DNA of 34,780 nucleotides from NCBI GenBank assembly GCA_964356335.1, contig CAYHHI010000034.1:1-34780 (forward strand). The letters are read 5' to 3'. The DNA is from CAYHHI01 sp964356335 (lineage in GTDB: Bacteria > Arandabacterota > Arandabacteria > Arandabacterales > Arandabacteraceae). Shown here piece after piece: positions 25,187 to 32,985 of the stretch. The notes beneath the pieces are model-generated. The model saw nothing but the letters and a program-made list of their open reading frames with translations, made no database searches and was not told where the DNA came from. Position 1 is the first letter of the stretch; every line of letters starts with the position of its first letter. A program made the translations under genes and the position numbers.

Positions 25187-25999
25187 CTACCGCCACCAGA
25201 AGAGACTGACAAGTCCGAACGCGACCCAGAGCAGGGAACCCGCCATGCTGGCCTCCAGAATGCACCGGGGCAGTACATCCAGATTGGCTCTTCCTCTCAG
25301 CCAGTGCAGGATGTAGCTCACAAGGAGAATCGTAGCCCCAGTCCCGACAAACGCGGCGGGCACCTTGTGCAAGCCGAAACCTGCCATGCAGAAGGCAATC
25401 CCGAGTACAGCAGCTGCAGCTACCCTTATCCGGATTGGAACGCTCAGCCTTGTTGTCGACGCGGGTAGTATGTCTCTTGCCGACAGATGGCCAAACGAAC
25501 TCACTGCTTGCTTCACGTCTTCCTTCGGCCAGTCGGGCGCGAGGACCACCGAGATCAGGTCTGCCAGAGACTTCTCTCTAGCGCTGTCATCGAATGCGAC
25601 CTCATTCGGCATCGATCCCCTTATGCGCACGCAGCCTGCCTGGCTGAGCCGGAGCACCGTCAGGCTCACCACACTCACGGGCTGATTGAGGTCCGTCGCC
25701 ATTTTCGATACCGGGATAAACTCACATCCTGCATGGTCCCTGAAAGTGTGCAGATACCTTAGAACCCCGACCACGGTCTTGAGAGCTAGTCCAAGGCCCA
25801 GAGCGACCTGCCCCGCGCTTGTATCGCCCCCGGTGTCCTTCTTGCTCAGGGGCGGTCTAACCTGCCCCCGGTCAATGCCAGCCGTCGCGGTCTCTGACTC
25901 CGCGGCCCCCAAGCAAACCTCTGTAGTCAACGTTGCCTCCCCGGTGCTGGTCGTCACCGATTCATGTTTGTATCTCGAGTCTGCCGACCGCGCGGCCAA
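25187..25999 (-). CDS. winged-helix-like protein with C-terminal membrane helices
   Basis: 270 residues. After a low-complexity N-terminus (~1-65), residues ~70-130 look like a winged helix of Rrf2 type (LALKTVVGVLRYLHTF, IPVSKMATDLNQPVSVVSLT, RLSQAGCVRIRG). From about 185 there are three or four hydrophobic helices (IRVAAAAVLGIAFCMAGFGL, FVGTGATILLVSYILHWL, SMAGSLLWVAFGLVSLFWW). This fits a membrane-tethered transcription regulator or a helical adaptor. The TTG start at 25999 follows GAGG at good spacing; the first 60 residues could be untranslated if a later start is used. Cotranscribed with the two-helix protein downstream. Confidence 0.55.
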   Translation of the reverse strand: MAARSADSRYKHESVTTSTGEATLTTEVCLGAAESETATAGIDRGQVRPPLSKKDTGGDTSAGQVALGLGLALKTVVGVLRYLHTFRDHAGCEFIPVSKMATDLNQPVSVVSLTVLRLSQAGCVRIRGSMPNEVAFDDSAREKSLADLISVVLAPDWPKEDVKQAVSSFGHLSARDILPASTTRLSVPIRIRVAAAAVLGIAFCMAGFGLHKVPAAFVGTGATILLVSYILHWLRGRANLDVLPRCILEASMAGSLLWVAFGLVSLFWWR

Positions 26000-26394
26000 G
26001 AAACCTCAGCACCTCGCAGTCTTCATTACGATATTGGCTAGTCGTCATCTCCCTTGACAGACTTTAGGTCTCTTTTGACTCCCTTTGCTAACTCCATTCC
26101 GAGAATGGCAGAAGACGCACTGACAGTGGCGAATGACCGCGATGAGATGGCACAGAAGTGATCAGGTGAGAGTCTGAGTAGAGGAGACTCGATGGGAGAC
26201 TTCCATGATTCGGATCTTGAATTTCAAGCCCAGATGCAGAACGAGCTGATCTATGCGCCGATTCCCGCCTTGCGTACCTCAAAGACACCTTGCACTATCC
26301 AGAGTCGGACGAGGAGAACTGCCGCGGCTACTGCCCCAGCATTCAGAGAAGAAGGAACTTAACAATGTTGAAAATCGTTAGATAGAGTATCAAT
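26000..26394. other. stretch without an intact gene
   Basis: About 395 bases. Around 26190-26340 two plus-strand frames look briefly coding-like (MGDFHDSDLEFQAQMQNEL, then in another frame RLAYLKDTLHYPESDEENC), as if a small gene had been frameshifted. No family recognised. Confidence 0.3.
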
Positions 26395-26616
26395 ATGCAA
26401 CAATTGCTGAGAAGGCCACGGCTTGAGAAGGAGATCCTCACGTGCCTCAAGGAGTCCCCGGCAACCGTTATCTTGGGAGCTCGCCAGACCGGCAAGACTA
26501 CCCTGGCACACCTGATTGCCTGCCGCTTCAGGCAGGTCACCGTATTTGACCTTGAGCGGGCCGAAGCCATTCCACTAGCGGCCCCGGGAAGTTTGCGCCT
26601 GCCGGCGCTGGGCTAA
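26395..26616 (+). pseudogene. N-terminal fragment of an AAA_14/DUF4143-type ATPase
   Basis: 73 residues: LEKEILTCLKESPATVILGA, then the Walker A GARQTGKTTLAHLI, then VTVFDLERAE, the standard opening of ATP-binding proteins of the AAA_14/DUF4143 type (normally ~380-450 residues). The reading leaves the family after FDLERAEAIPLAAP and stops. Walker B and the C-terminal domain are absent downstream. This is a truncated relic. Confidence 0.8.
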
Positions 26617-26723
26617 GATCACCCCACGGTCGATCCTGCCGGTCCCTCTGTCCCGAAAGTACACTTGCCATTCAGACGTCCATTTGCAAAGCAGGGTTCC
26701 GCATAATTGCAGACTCAGCTCCT

Positions 26724-26850
26724 GCATTTGTCCTTCCTCCAAGGACATTAGCGGCCACTTTCATCCTTCTGTAAGGGACGATTGTACGGTTGGCGGTCAG
26801 AGGGCGTAGCGCACGAAGATGGGAGACCGACCGGCCGATTTGAGATCGCC
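26724..26850. repeat. repeat C, left copy
   Basis: It matches 29235-29350 in the same orientation with roughly 75-80% identity and a ~10-base insertion here. Shared blocks are TTTGTCCTTCCT, CGTCCTTCTGTAA / CATCCTTCTGTAA, GGTCAGAGGGC, TAGCGCACG and GATCGCC at the end. In both copies the minus strand reads YRRxxxAxNVxxGRTNA, so it may derive from a coding sequence or a small mobile element. Confidence 0.7.
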
Positions 26851-27065
26851 AAGGCCCTGCTGACGCAGACGGCACTTCAGCCTGAATCGGTTCCAGAGTC
26901 CGCGCTTGGGCGAAATGGTAAGACGGTTGGTCGGAGTTCGGGCGATGCGAGCATCCGATTGACAGATGGGGTGATCTCCGGTATAGAATCGCAGTTGAGT
27001 GGCAGTTAGGTGGCTGTGTTCACTGCATAGAGAGCAGGTACGGCACAACAGCAAAGGAGCCGGCG

Positions 27066-27680
27066 ATGGCACGCTTAGCGATTCTCTTGGTTGCAGCAGT
27101 TGTTATTAGTACATGCCCGGGGTACGCCAAGACTTGGTATGTCAATCCTGATGGGTCAGGTGATGCGCTGACGATCAGCGACGGCGTTTACTACTCATAT
27201 CCTGGGGACACTGTCATGGTCGCCTGTGGTACTTACTACGAGATGGAGATACCGGTTCTTGGGGGGGTCACGCTGATTAGCGCTACGGGTGACCCTGGTT
27301 GTGTAACAATCGATGCCCAGAGTCTCGGGCGAGTCATTGAAACCAACTACGACGCCGATACGACTTCCAAGGTTGTAGGATTCACGATAACCGGTGGGGA
27401 GAAGACCTCGAGCGGCGGTGGGGGCATGTGGTGTGACCGGCCGATCAAGATCGTCAACTGTGTGTTTCGAGACAACCACACGTCTCAGTATGGGGGTGCC
27501 ATCGCTTGCTACCAGGCAAGTCCCGCTATCACCCACTGCAGATTCGAGGGTAACGTGGCTGATAACAGTGGAGGTGCGCTATATGATGAGCTACCCCATC
27601 GCCTTCCGGCACAGAGAAGCCCTCCGAATCTCTCGAAGTCGATACTGGTCGCTCCTGCGTACTGCTTCACTCCATGGTAG
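27066..27680 (+). pseudogene. secreted right-handed beta-helix protein, truncated at about 27588
   Basis: A signal peptide (MARLAILLVAAVVISTCPGYA) is followed by WYVNPDGSGDALTISDGVY and repeated beta-helix rungs (GGVTLISATGDPGCVTIDA, VVGFTITGGE, IKIVNCVFRDNHTSQYGGAI, ITHCRFEGNVADNSGGALY). Such extracellular proteins usually have 400 or more residues and a C-terminal sorting domain. Here the family sequence ends at GGALYD (27588). The rest of the frame to 27680 is antisense to a fragment of a NYN gene. AAGGAG precedes the ATG. A joining event has fused two broken genes. Confidence 0.8.
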
Positions 27681-27718
27681 AAGTTGCTGCCATCAATGAA
27701 GACCGCCACCCTGTCCAT
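27598..27718 (-). pseudogene. N-terminal fragment of a NYN-domain (PIN-like) nuclease
   Basis: On the minus strand from 27718: MDRVAVFIDGSNFYHGVKQY, then IDFERFGGLLCAGR. FIDGSNFY is the first motif of NYN/LabA-type proteins, RNA-processing PIN-like enzymes, with the first catalytic Asp. After about 40 residues the family sequence ends at the junction with the beta-helix gene (27588-27598). The remaining active-site acids are gone. Confidence 0.8.
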
Positions 27719-27771
27719 CCCCCACCCGCCAGTACTGCGGACACCTCACATTGCGGGTAACAACCAGAAAA

Positions 27772-27797
27772 CAGGGGGTTGGCATGCCAACCCCCTG
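27772..27797 (-). terminator. perfect 26-base palindrome, intrinsic terminator
   Basis: The arms CAGGGGGTTGGCA and TGCCAACCCCCTG are exact inverse complements with no spacer. On the minus strand it lies 10 bases after the last stop of the AbiE-like operon (27808) and is followed by TTTT, as expected for a rho-independent terminator of that operon. Confidence 0.75.
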
Positions 27798-27807
27798 GCG
27801 TCAATCA

Positions 27808-28015
27808 CTAGATTTCGAGGCCCATTTTGAAGGCAGATATCAGGTCCACGAATTCTGAAGGCTGTAGTCTGGCGATTCGAATGCCTTCCCTAACTGCGGC
27901 GCTAACAGGCTCATTGGGGTACTATCGCGCCAACCAGAACGAACTGGATCTTGTTCTTCACAAACAAACGAGCCAGCTTTAGTAGTGTTTCCCTGATTTC
28001 AGGATCGATGCTCAT
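27808..28015 (-). pseudogene. wrecked AbiEii-like nucleotidyltransferase toxin gene
   Basis: It starts at the ATG at 28015, overlapping the AbiEi-type gene by 17 bases, and reads MSIDPEIRETLLKLARLFVK then NKIQFVLVGAIVP, the usual opening of an NTase toxin (…FVLVGG…). It then hits a stop at 27911-27913. In a shifted frame the tail EPVSAAVREGIRIARLQPSE, then FVDLISAFKMGLEI, runs to a stop at 27808. The whole catalytic middle is missing, so only the two ends of the toxin gene remain. Confidence 0.7.
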
Positions 28016-29063
28016 CGTATTGCGCCTTGAGAAACGTGTCGTAGATGACCTTGGCCGTCTCCTTCTCCCTACCACCACCATGATGGAGGAGTTCTGCATA
28101 AACCAGTAGAGGATGAGCAACAGCAAAAGGCGTCATAGCCGTACTGTAGATTGCCTCCGGCGAGAACAGGTTGAACAATGTGACATTGCAGTCCTTGGCA
28201 GGGATGAGTCTCATCTTCTCTCTCAGCTGATCGGCATCTCCAGGATGAACGAAGATCTCAGTTGTGTACCCTCGATAGTATTTTGTCAGCAGGTACGCGG
28301 CAAGGCTTCCTCCGATGGCATAGGATCGTGGCCTAGCGGCCAAGGTTTCATGAATGATTCGTGGCGCGTCTTTCTCGATAGACGGAGACATCTTGTAATC
28401 ACCGAGGACTAACTTCGGTCTGAGTCGCCCTCCATAATTGGCTACCCACTGTTCCAGCAAGGCCTTCTTATCGGCGAACTCGAATCCCCGACCGACACCC
28501 TTGCGAATGTAGCCCCTTTCTGCTAGCTCTCTCATAGCCGAAGCAGTCCGTCCAAACGATACCCCCGCTTTTGCCTGCAACGCACGTATGGTCTCATTCA
28601 GTGCCCCCTCTTGCGTTAGCAGTATAAAGAGCAGCTGCAAGGACTTTGGCCGGAATAGGGCCCTGGGGCGTCTCTCCTGTTCTTGCGAGGGCTTGCGACT
28701 CTGGATGTCGACATAGATCAGCCTGGGTACATGGATGAATGCATTGCCTTCGGTATCAATGAAGTTGATCCGTCGTTCCTTTAGGGACTCGGCGATAGAT
28801 GGGTTGACGTACCGGGTCATTATGAGCACCGGTTTGCCGATTCGCGGTGCGGTGATGGACAGATGGTCCGGTATCGGTCGCCGCAGCATGTTCTTTACCT
28901 GAACTCCAAAATGAACTCGTCCCATTTCGGTTCTGACAGCAAGCAGGGCGTCGATTTCCTTGTGCAGTGGGTTCTTGCCGCCCCTGACGAGCCTCACTCC
29001 TTTGACTGGCGGGAGATTGCGCAGTCGTGTCATGCAAGTGTGTAGGATATCCTCGTTGATCAT
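27999..29063 (-). CDS. type IV toxin-antitoxin AbiEi-family antitoxin/regulator
   Basis: 354 residues. The N-terminal part (GGKNPLHKEIDALLAVRTEM, VHFGVQVKNMLRRP, GKPVLIMTRYVNPSIAESLK) looks nuclease-fold-like. A winged helix follows (LQLLFILLTQEGALNETIRA, GVSFGRTASAMRELAERGYI). The C-terminal half (YAIGGSLAAYLLTKYYRGYT, EIFVHP) fits the AbiEi_2-type family. Such proteins repress their own promoter and counter an AbiEii nucleotidyltransferase toxin in phage-defence abortive infection. GGAGG stands seven bases before the ATG. The toxin partner downstream is broken, so the antitoxin survives alone. A set of TGATCA boxes lies over its promoter. Confidence 0.8.
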   Translation of the reverse strand: MINEDILHTCMTRLRNLPPVKGVRLVRGGKNPLHKEIDALLAVRTEMGRVHFGVQVKNMLRRPIPDHLSITAPRIGKPVLIMTRYVNPSIAESLKERRINFIDTEGNAFIHVPRLIYVDIQSRKPSQEQERRPRALFRPKSLQLLFILLTQEGALNETIRALQAKAGVSFGRTASAMRELAERGYIRKGVGRGFEFADKKALLEQWVANYGGRLRPKLVLGDYKMSPSIEKDAPRIIHETLAARPRSYAIGGSLAAYLLTKYYRGYTTEIFVHPGDADQLREKMRLIPAKDCNVTLFNLFSPEAIYSTAMTPFAVAHPLLVYAELLHHGGGREKETAKVIYDTFLKAQYDEHRS

Positions 29064-29081
29064 CGCGGGGCCTCCATCACG

Positions 29082-29117
29082 TGATCAGTGTTCAGCGCTG
29101 ATCAATTATATTGATCA
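29082..29117 (-). promoter_or_regulatory. probable promoter and operator of the AbiEi-type gene
   Basis: Three TGATCA boxes form two inverted repeats: TGATCAG/CTGATCA (29082-29088 and 29098-29104) and TGATCAA/TTGATCA (29099-29105 and 29111-29117) around TTATA. On the minus strand the second encloses TATAAT (29105-29110), a perfect -10, about 40 bases before the start codon. This is what an autoregulatory operator for an AbiEi-type winged-helix protein would look like. No strong -35 is seen. Confidence 0.6.
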
Positions 29118-29234
29118 ACCAACGATACTGCTCATGCGGCGAAGAGTCAAGAAGAATCTCTTTGGACGCAACCGAGTGAGCTATCTGGGAGGCGCAGCGA
29201 GGCAGCCCACGATTTTCTGCCGGATCAATTGATG

Positions 29235-29350
29235 CGTTTGTCCTTCCTTCAAAGACGTTATCGGCCATATTCGTCCTTCTGTAAAGGACAATTCGGTCAG
29301 AGGGCATAGCGCACGGAGTCGGCGGACCGACGTGCCGATTTGGGATCGCC
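29235..29350. repeat. repeat C, right copy
   Basis: Second copy of the repeat at 26724-26850, same orientation. It stands only 12 bases before the right copy of repeat A (29363), whereas the left copies of C and A are 12 kb apart. Confidence 0.7.
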
Positions 29351-29362
29351 GAGATTCTACCT

Positions 29363-29530
29363 TCTTGCTAACCGGTTGCTAACCGAACCTGCCAAAACAC
29401 CCCGAAATGAGAGAAAGCACCGAGAAAACGGAATTCGCGTAACCGCCACAACCTCTTTCAGTTACGTCCTTCTTGTTCCTCGGTGTTTTCCCTTGTTTCT
29501 ACCGCTTGGCGCACTCATGGCCCAAAGGTC
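29363..29530. repeat. repeat A, right copy, ending in tRNA anticodon-loop sequence
   Basis: Second copy of 14541-14707. It reads TTCTTGCTAACCGG, then the same CCTCTTTCAGTTACGTCC, CTCGGTGTTTTCCCTTG and TTTCTACCGC blocks. At its right end CTCATGG-CCCAA-AGGTC (29514-29530) matches anticodon loop, stem and a full variable loop of the same tRNA type, then the similarity stops where a T-arm should begin. From 29531 to 29929 I see no gene or RNA. Confidence 0.75.
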
Positions 29531-29929
29531 ACTCGCCCCAACTCTGTCGCGCCAACGTGTTAGCGAATTCCCTGGTGACGCTCGCAGGCACTAGCGCACT
29601 CTCACACATGGGGCCCAACCTTGTTTCGTGGTCCCTGTCGACCCCGACAATGACGCAGCAGCCCGCGCAAGGAGATGTCTCAGCTCTGCCACTGGTCATC
29701 AGCCACGGGGCACGCTAAGGAAGTGCAGCAACATGAAGAACTGGACGTGGCAATATGTGATCTGATAAAGTCTGCAATACACGATGTGAAGTGCTAGCGT
29801 GGTGGAAAAGCACAGATTACAGTCGCCTCCACCGTCATCACCTAGGTTTGGTGCAATCTGACTGGTTCGCATGATCATGAGTGAAGACGGGTAGGAGCGT
29901 AGGTTCGTTAGGCAAAAGGGGGGCAACAG

Positions 29930-32635
29930 ATGAAGTCCGGACACATCGCATTCCTCGGTATCGTGCTTACTGCAGTCGCCTTGGTTGGATTCCGCTTCGC
30001 ACCTGTTGCAGATGCCGAAGATGGATTCACGATCACAGGGGGATTCAGCGAAGGACACTATTTCAGTTGGCGCTCTGAGAACCCAGCTGTCTGTATCACC
30101 GAAGAACAATACAAGCAGATCAGGAGCAGGATCGAGGAGAATGTCGCGAAGCTCAAATCCGAGGGACGGTTACCTCAGATTATTCCCGATGCTGTAGTGA
30201 CCTTCCGCCTCCCAGTCTTTGCGCCCCACCTGACCGACTATGGTTACTATTGCATCACGTCTTACGTTGATCAGGACCCGAACACAGGCCAAAAGCTGGA
30301 CTGGAACTGCGGTAGCAGGACCTACGACGGCCATCGCGGAACGGATTTTGCCAACTGGCCGTTTGCTTGGCGTAAGATGGACCTTAGCGAGGTAAAGGTG
30401 GCGGCTGCCGCAGCAGGCACGATATTCGACAAGCATGACGGCGAGACCGATCGTTGTTGTACCGGGGACTGCAATGACGGGAACTATGTCATCATCGAGC
30501 ACATTGATGGCTCCAGGGCGCTCTACTGGCACTTCAAGAGCGGATCTGTGACGGCCAAGGCAATTGGGGAGAGTGTGTACAAGGGTGAGTATCTGGGTAT
30601 CGTAGGCAGTTCTGGGCATTCCACTGGCCCGCATCTCCACTTCGAGGTATGGGACGCGGATTACAGTCTGATCGACCCATATGCGGGTGACTGCAACTAC
30701 CTCAACGATGACAATTGGTGGGATGGGTTCCAGAGCTACTATGAACACCAGATTCTTGCCTTGATGACTCACTCACAGGCGCCCGAGTACCCCTTGTGTC
30801 CGGGCCAAGAGACACCTTACGCTACTTCGCTCTTCCATCCGGGAGATCAGATCGTATTCAGTACCCACTACCGGGATCTGATGGGTGGCGACGTAACGGA
30901 TTTCGCCGTCAAACGGCCGGGAGGAACAAACCAGTGGAGCTGGAGTGAGACAGCTCCAACCAATTACTCTTGCGTGTCAGTATGGACGGACACCATCAAC
31001 CTGCCTTCCGATGCCCCTCTCGGTGAATGGTCGTATCAGGCGGTGTATCGAGGAAACACTTATGTTTGCAGGTTCTATGTTGACGCCTCTCCTGCTCCCA
31101 CGACAACTAGAGTCTACATGGAGTCCGAGACTGCTGTAATCGACGGTGACGAGAATCCCTCGAAGTCATGCCACAATAGCCAAGAGGAGATATACCAGCA
31201 CATAACCTGGGCTGGTGCGGATGATCTCAACAAGATGACAATACTGTCGGCTGACATGAGAGCTATTCCAGAAAACGCAGTCATCACAGGTGTTGATGCG
31301 CACATCTGGGCGAAGCGAGTCGCCAATAGCCGCGGAGGCTCCTTCAGGATCTATGTAGGGAGTGGGGCTAACAACAACGTGATCTGCGAGCAGTGTATGG
31401 ACTACTCGCAGGCTCTGAATGACTGCAATATCCGTGGTGGGAACACAGAGGTGTTCCGTGACTCTAACGCAGGGGTTGGAGAGTACATCAACTTCGATAT
31501 GTCTACATCTCCATCATTTACTAACAGGGAGGCGATTCTCGAACGGGCACGTGAAGCCTACGCGCATTACAACCAGTACAATCATCAGCTGTTCTTCAGG
31601 ATCCAGATTGTGGTTCCTTCAGGCCAAGTTGATACTTACGCCGATGGCTTGATTCATGGAGCGACCGCGTTATCCCAATACCGACCTTACGTGGACGTCA
31701 CGTACGATCTTCTAGATACAGATCCACCGGTCCCTGAACCAATGGAGTGGGCAGCTATCCCGTATCCACCAGTAGGCAGCTCGACCTCGCTTTCGATGTC
31801 GGGTGTTGAGGGTTCCGATGACACCCCCCCGATTGAATACTACTTCGATTGCGTCAGCGGCGGACTAGGCTGTGATGATCGCAGCTGGAACACAGCGCGT
31901 GAGTACACCGATGATGGTTTGAGTCCGAACACGCTGTATTCTTATGCCGTCAAAGCGCGCGACTCAGTGTCGCCGCCTAACACGGGAGACCCGTCGGATT
32001 CGGTTTCGGTTTGCACTGGCGCCGAGACGCCACCACCACCTACTGTGGCCGATCCCACCGAGTCCACAGTGGATGTAGATCCGCAGTGTGGCGGAAACCC
32101 GAGTTATACCGAGCTCGCAATCTGGAACGCGACTTCAAGCTACTGGGTAGACGCGTCAGGCGGTAATGCCGGCAGCACACCCACGTGGCAGACCGACGCC
32201 GTGTGGGCAACGGTAACGGTGACGGGACTCACAGTGTCAACGAAATACTGCTTCGGGGTTGTCGCCCGGAACGGAGACGGAGAGGAGACTGTACTCAGTG
32301 ATACAGCGTGCGTCTATACCGAGCCAAGCAGTTCCGTCGGCCGTGACAGCGGGCCGTTGCAGTTCATGGTTTCCGAAGGCAAGCCGAATCCGTCGAGTAT
32401 TACAACCCGAATCACGTTCGAAGTGCCCCATGCCGGGCACGTGAGTGTGACAATATACGATGTTGCCGGGAGACCCGTCGCGCGGCTGTTAGACAGTTCA
32501 GTCGCTGCCGGTCGCCATGACGTGGTTTGGGATCGGCGCTGCGACAGCGGCACTGAGGCAGCCCCAGGAACTTACTTCTGCCGGATAGAGACTAAGGGCG
32601 ACGTGGCAATGCGAAAGATCATTGCCGTGAGATAG
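29930..32635 (+). CDS. secreted M23 metallopeptidase with C-terminal FlgD-like sorting domain
   Basis: 901 residues. A signal peptide (1-29, ending VADA) is followed by an M23 domain (about 95-250) with H135 and D139 (GHRGTDF), H201 (LYWHFK) and the H235-x-H237 motif (GPHLHFEV), the zinc and catalytic residues of the family. These enzymes cut peptide bridges in peptidoglycan or other glycine-rich peptides. Then come a domain of unknown type, a jelly-roll-like region (MRAIPENAVITGVDAHIWAK), two fibronectin-III-like modules (about 590-790), and a C-terminal ~80 residues (NPSSITTRITF, VTIYDVAGRPVARLL, APGTYFCRIET) of the FlgD/type-A-sorting kind that directs proteins through the outer membrane. 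AGGGGGG precedes the ATG. The target, own cell wall or prey wall, is not evident. Confidence 0.88.
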   Translation: MKSGHIAFLGIVLTAVALVGFRFAPVADAEDGFTITGGFSEGHYFSWRSENPAVCITEEQYKQIRSRIEENVAKLKSEGRLPQIIPDAVVTFRLPVFAPHLTDYGYYCITSYVDQDPNTGQKLDWNCGSRTYDGHRGTDFANWPFAWRKMDLSEVKVAAAAAGTIFDKHDGETDRCCTGDCNDGNYVIIEHIDGSRALYWHFKSGSVTAKAIGESVYKGEYLGIVGSSGHSTGPHLHFEVWDADYSLIDPYAGDCNYLNDDNWWDGFQSYYEHQILALMTHSQAPEYPLCPGQETPYATSLFHPGDQIVFSTHYRDLMGGDVTDFAVKRPGGTNQWSWSETAPTNYSCVSVWTDTINLPSDAPLGEWSYQAVYRGNTYVCRFYVDASPAPTTTRVYMESETAVIDGDENPSKSCHNSQEEIYQHITWAGADDLNKMTILSADMRAIPENAVITGVDAHIWAKRVANSRGGSFRIYVGSGANNNVICEQCMDYSQALNDCNIRGGNTEVFRDSNAGVGEYINFDMSTSPSFTNREAILERAREAYAHYNQYNHQLFFRIQIVVPSGQVDTYADGLIHGATALSQYRPYVDVTYDLLDTDPPVPEPMEWAAIPYPPVGSSTSLSMSGVEGSDDTPPIEYYFDCVSGGLGCDDRSWNTAREYTDDGLSPNTLYSYAVKARDSVSPPNTGDPSDSVSVCTGAETPPPPTVADPTESTVDVDPQCGGNPSYTELAIWNATSSYWVDASGGNAGSTPTWQTDAVWATVTVTGLTVSTKYCFGVVARNGDGEETVLSDTACVYTEPSSSVGRDSGPLQFMVSEGKPNPSSITTRITFEVPHAGHVSVTIYDVAGRPVARLLDSSVAAGRHDVVWDRRCDSGTEAAPGTYFCRIETKGDVAMRKIIAVR

Positions 32636-32985
32636 CTTTTTATCCTGCTAGTTCGGCAAGAGCCTGAGAAGGGCGAAGGGCACCGGTCATCGCTCCGGCA
32701 AGAGCTATGTACATGGACCCTGTGCCGTTCTTATGCACATTCTGGAGCTCTGCGTCAGTATTGATTTCTCCGGTTCTCCCATGCACATAGAAGGTCGTGT
32801 GGTCTCAATGTGCCTAGTAGAGGACGACTGCTTTGTGTGTGTGCCGATAGTGTCAGCGGTCGCTTATCTCGGATCTCGCCGCCAGCACTCACCAGAAGAG
32901 CTGGGTATCTACTTGCAGTGCTGGGCCTTGACCCAGAGTCGATCTTCACTTTGTTCCTGCTGCAGCATTTCGTGCGGTGACTTCT
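32636..32985. other. intergenic stretch between two convergent genes, nothing recognised
   Basis: About 350 bases between the ends of two secreted-protein genes facing each other. No ORF with family features and no clear stem with a T run is seen, although a terminator would be expected here. Confidence 0.4.

Noticed and set aside
14500..29600. CRISPR array
   Set aside because: The repeats here occur as isolated pairs, not as regularly spaced short units; no array is visible anywhere in the window.
30170..30772. 200-residue minus-strand frame inside the M23 peptidase gene
   Set aside because: The plus-strand protein has signal peptide, zinc ligands and domains; the opposite frame is a shadow.
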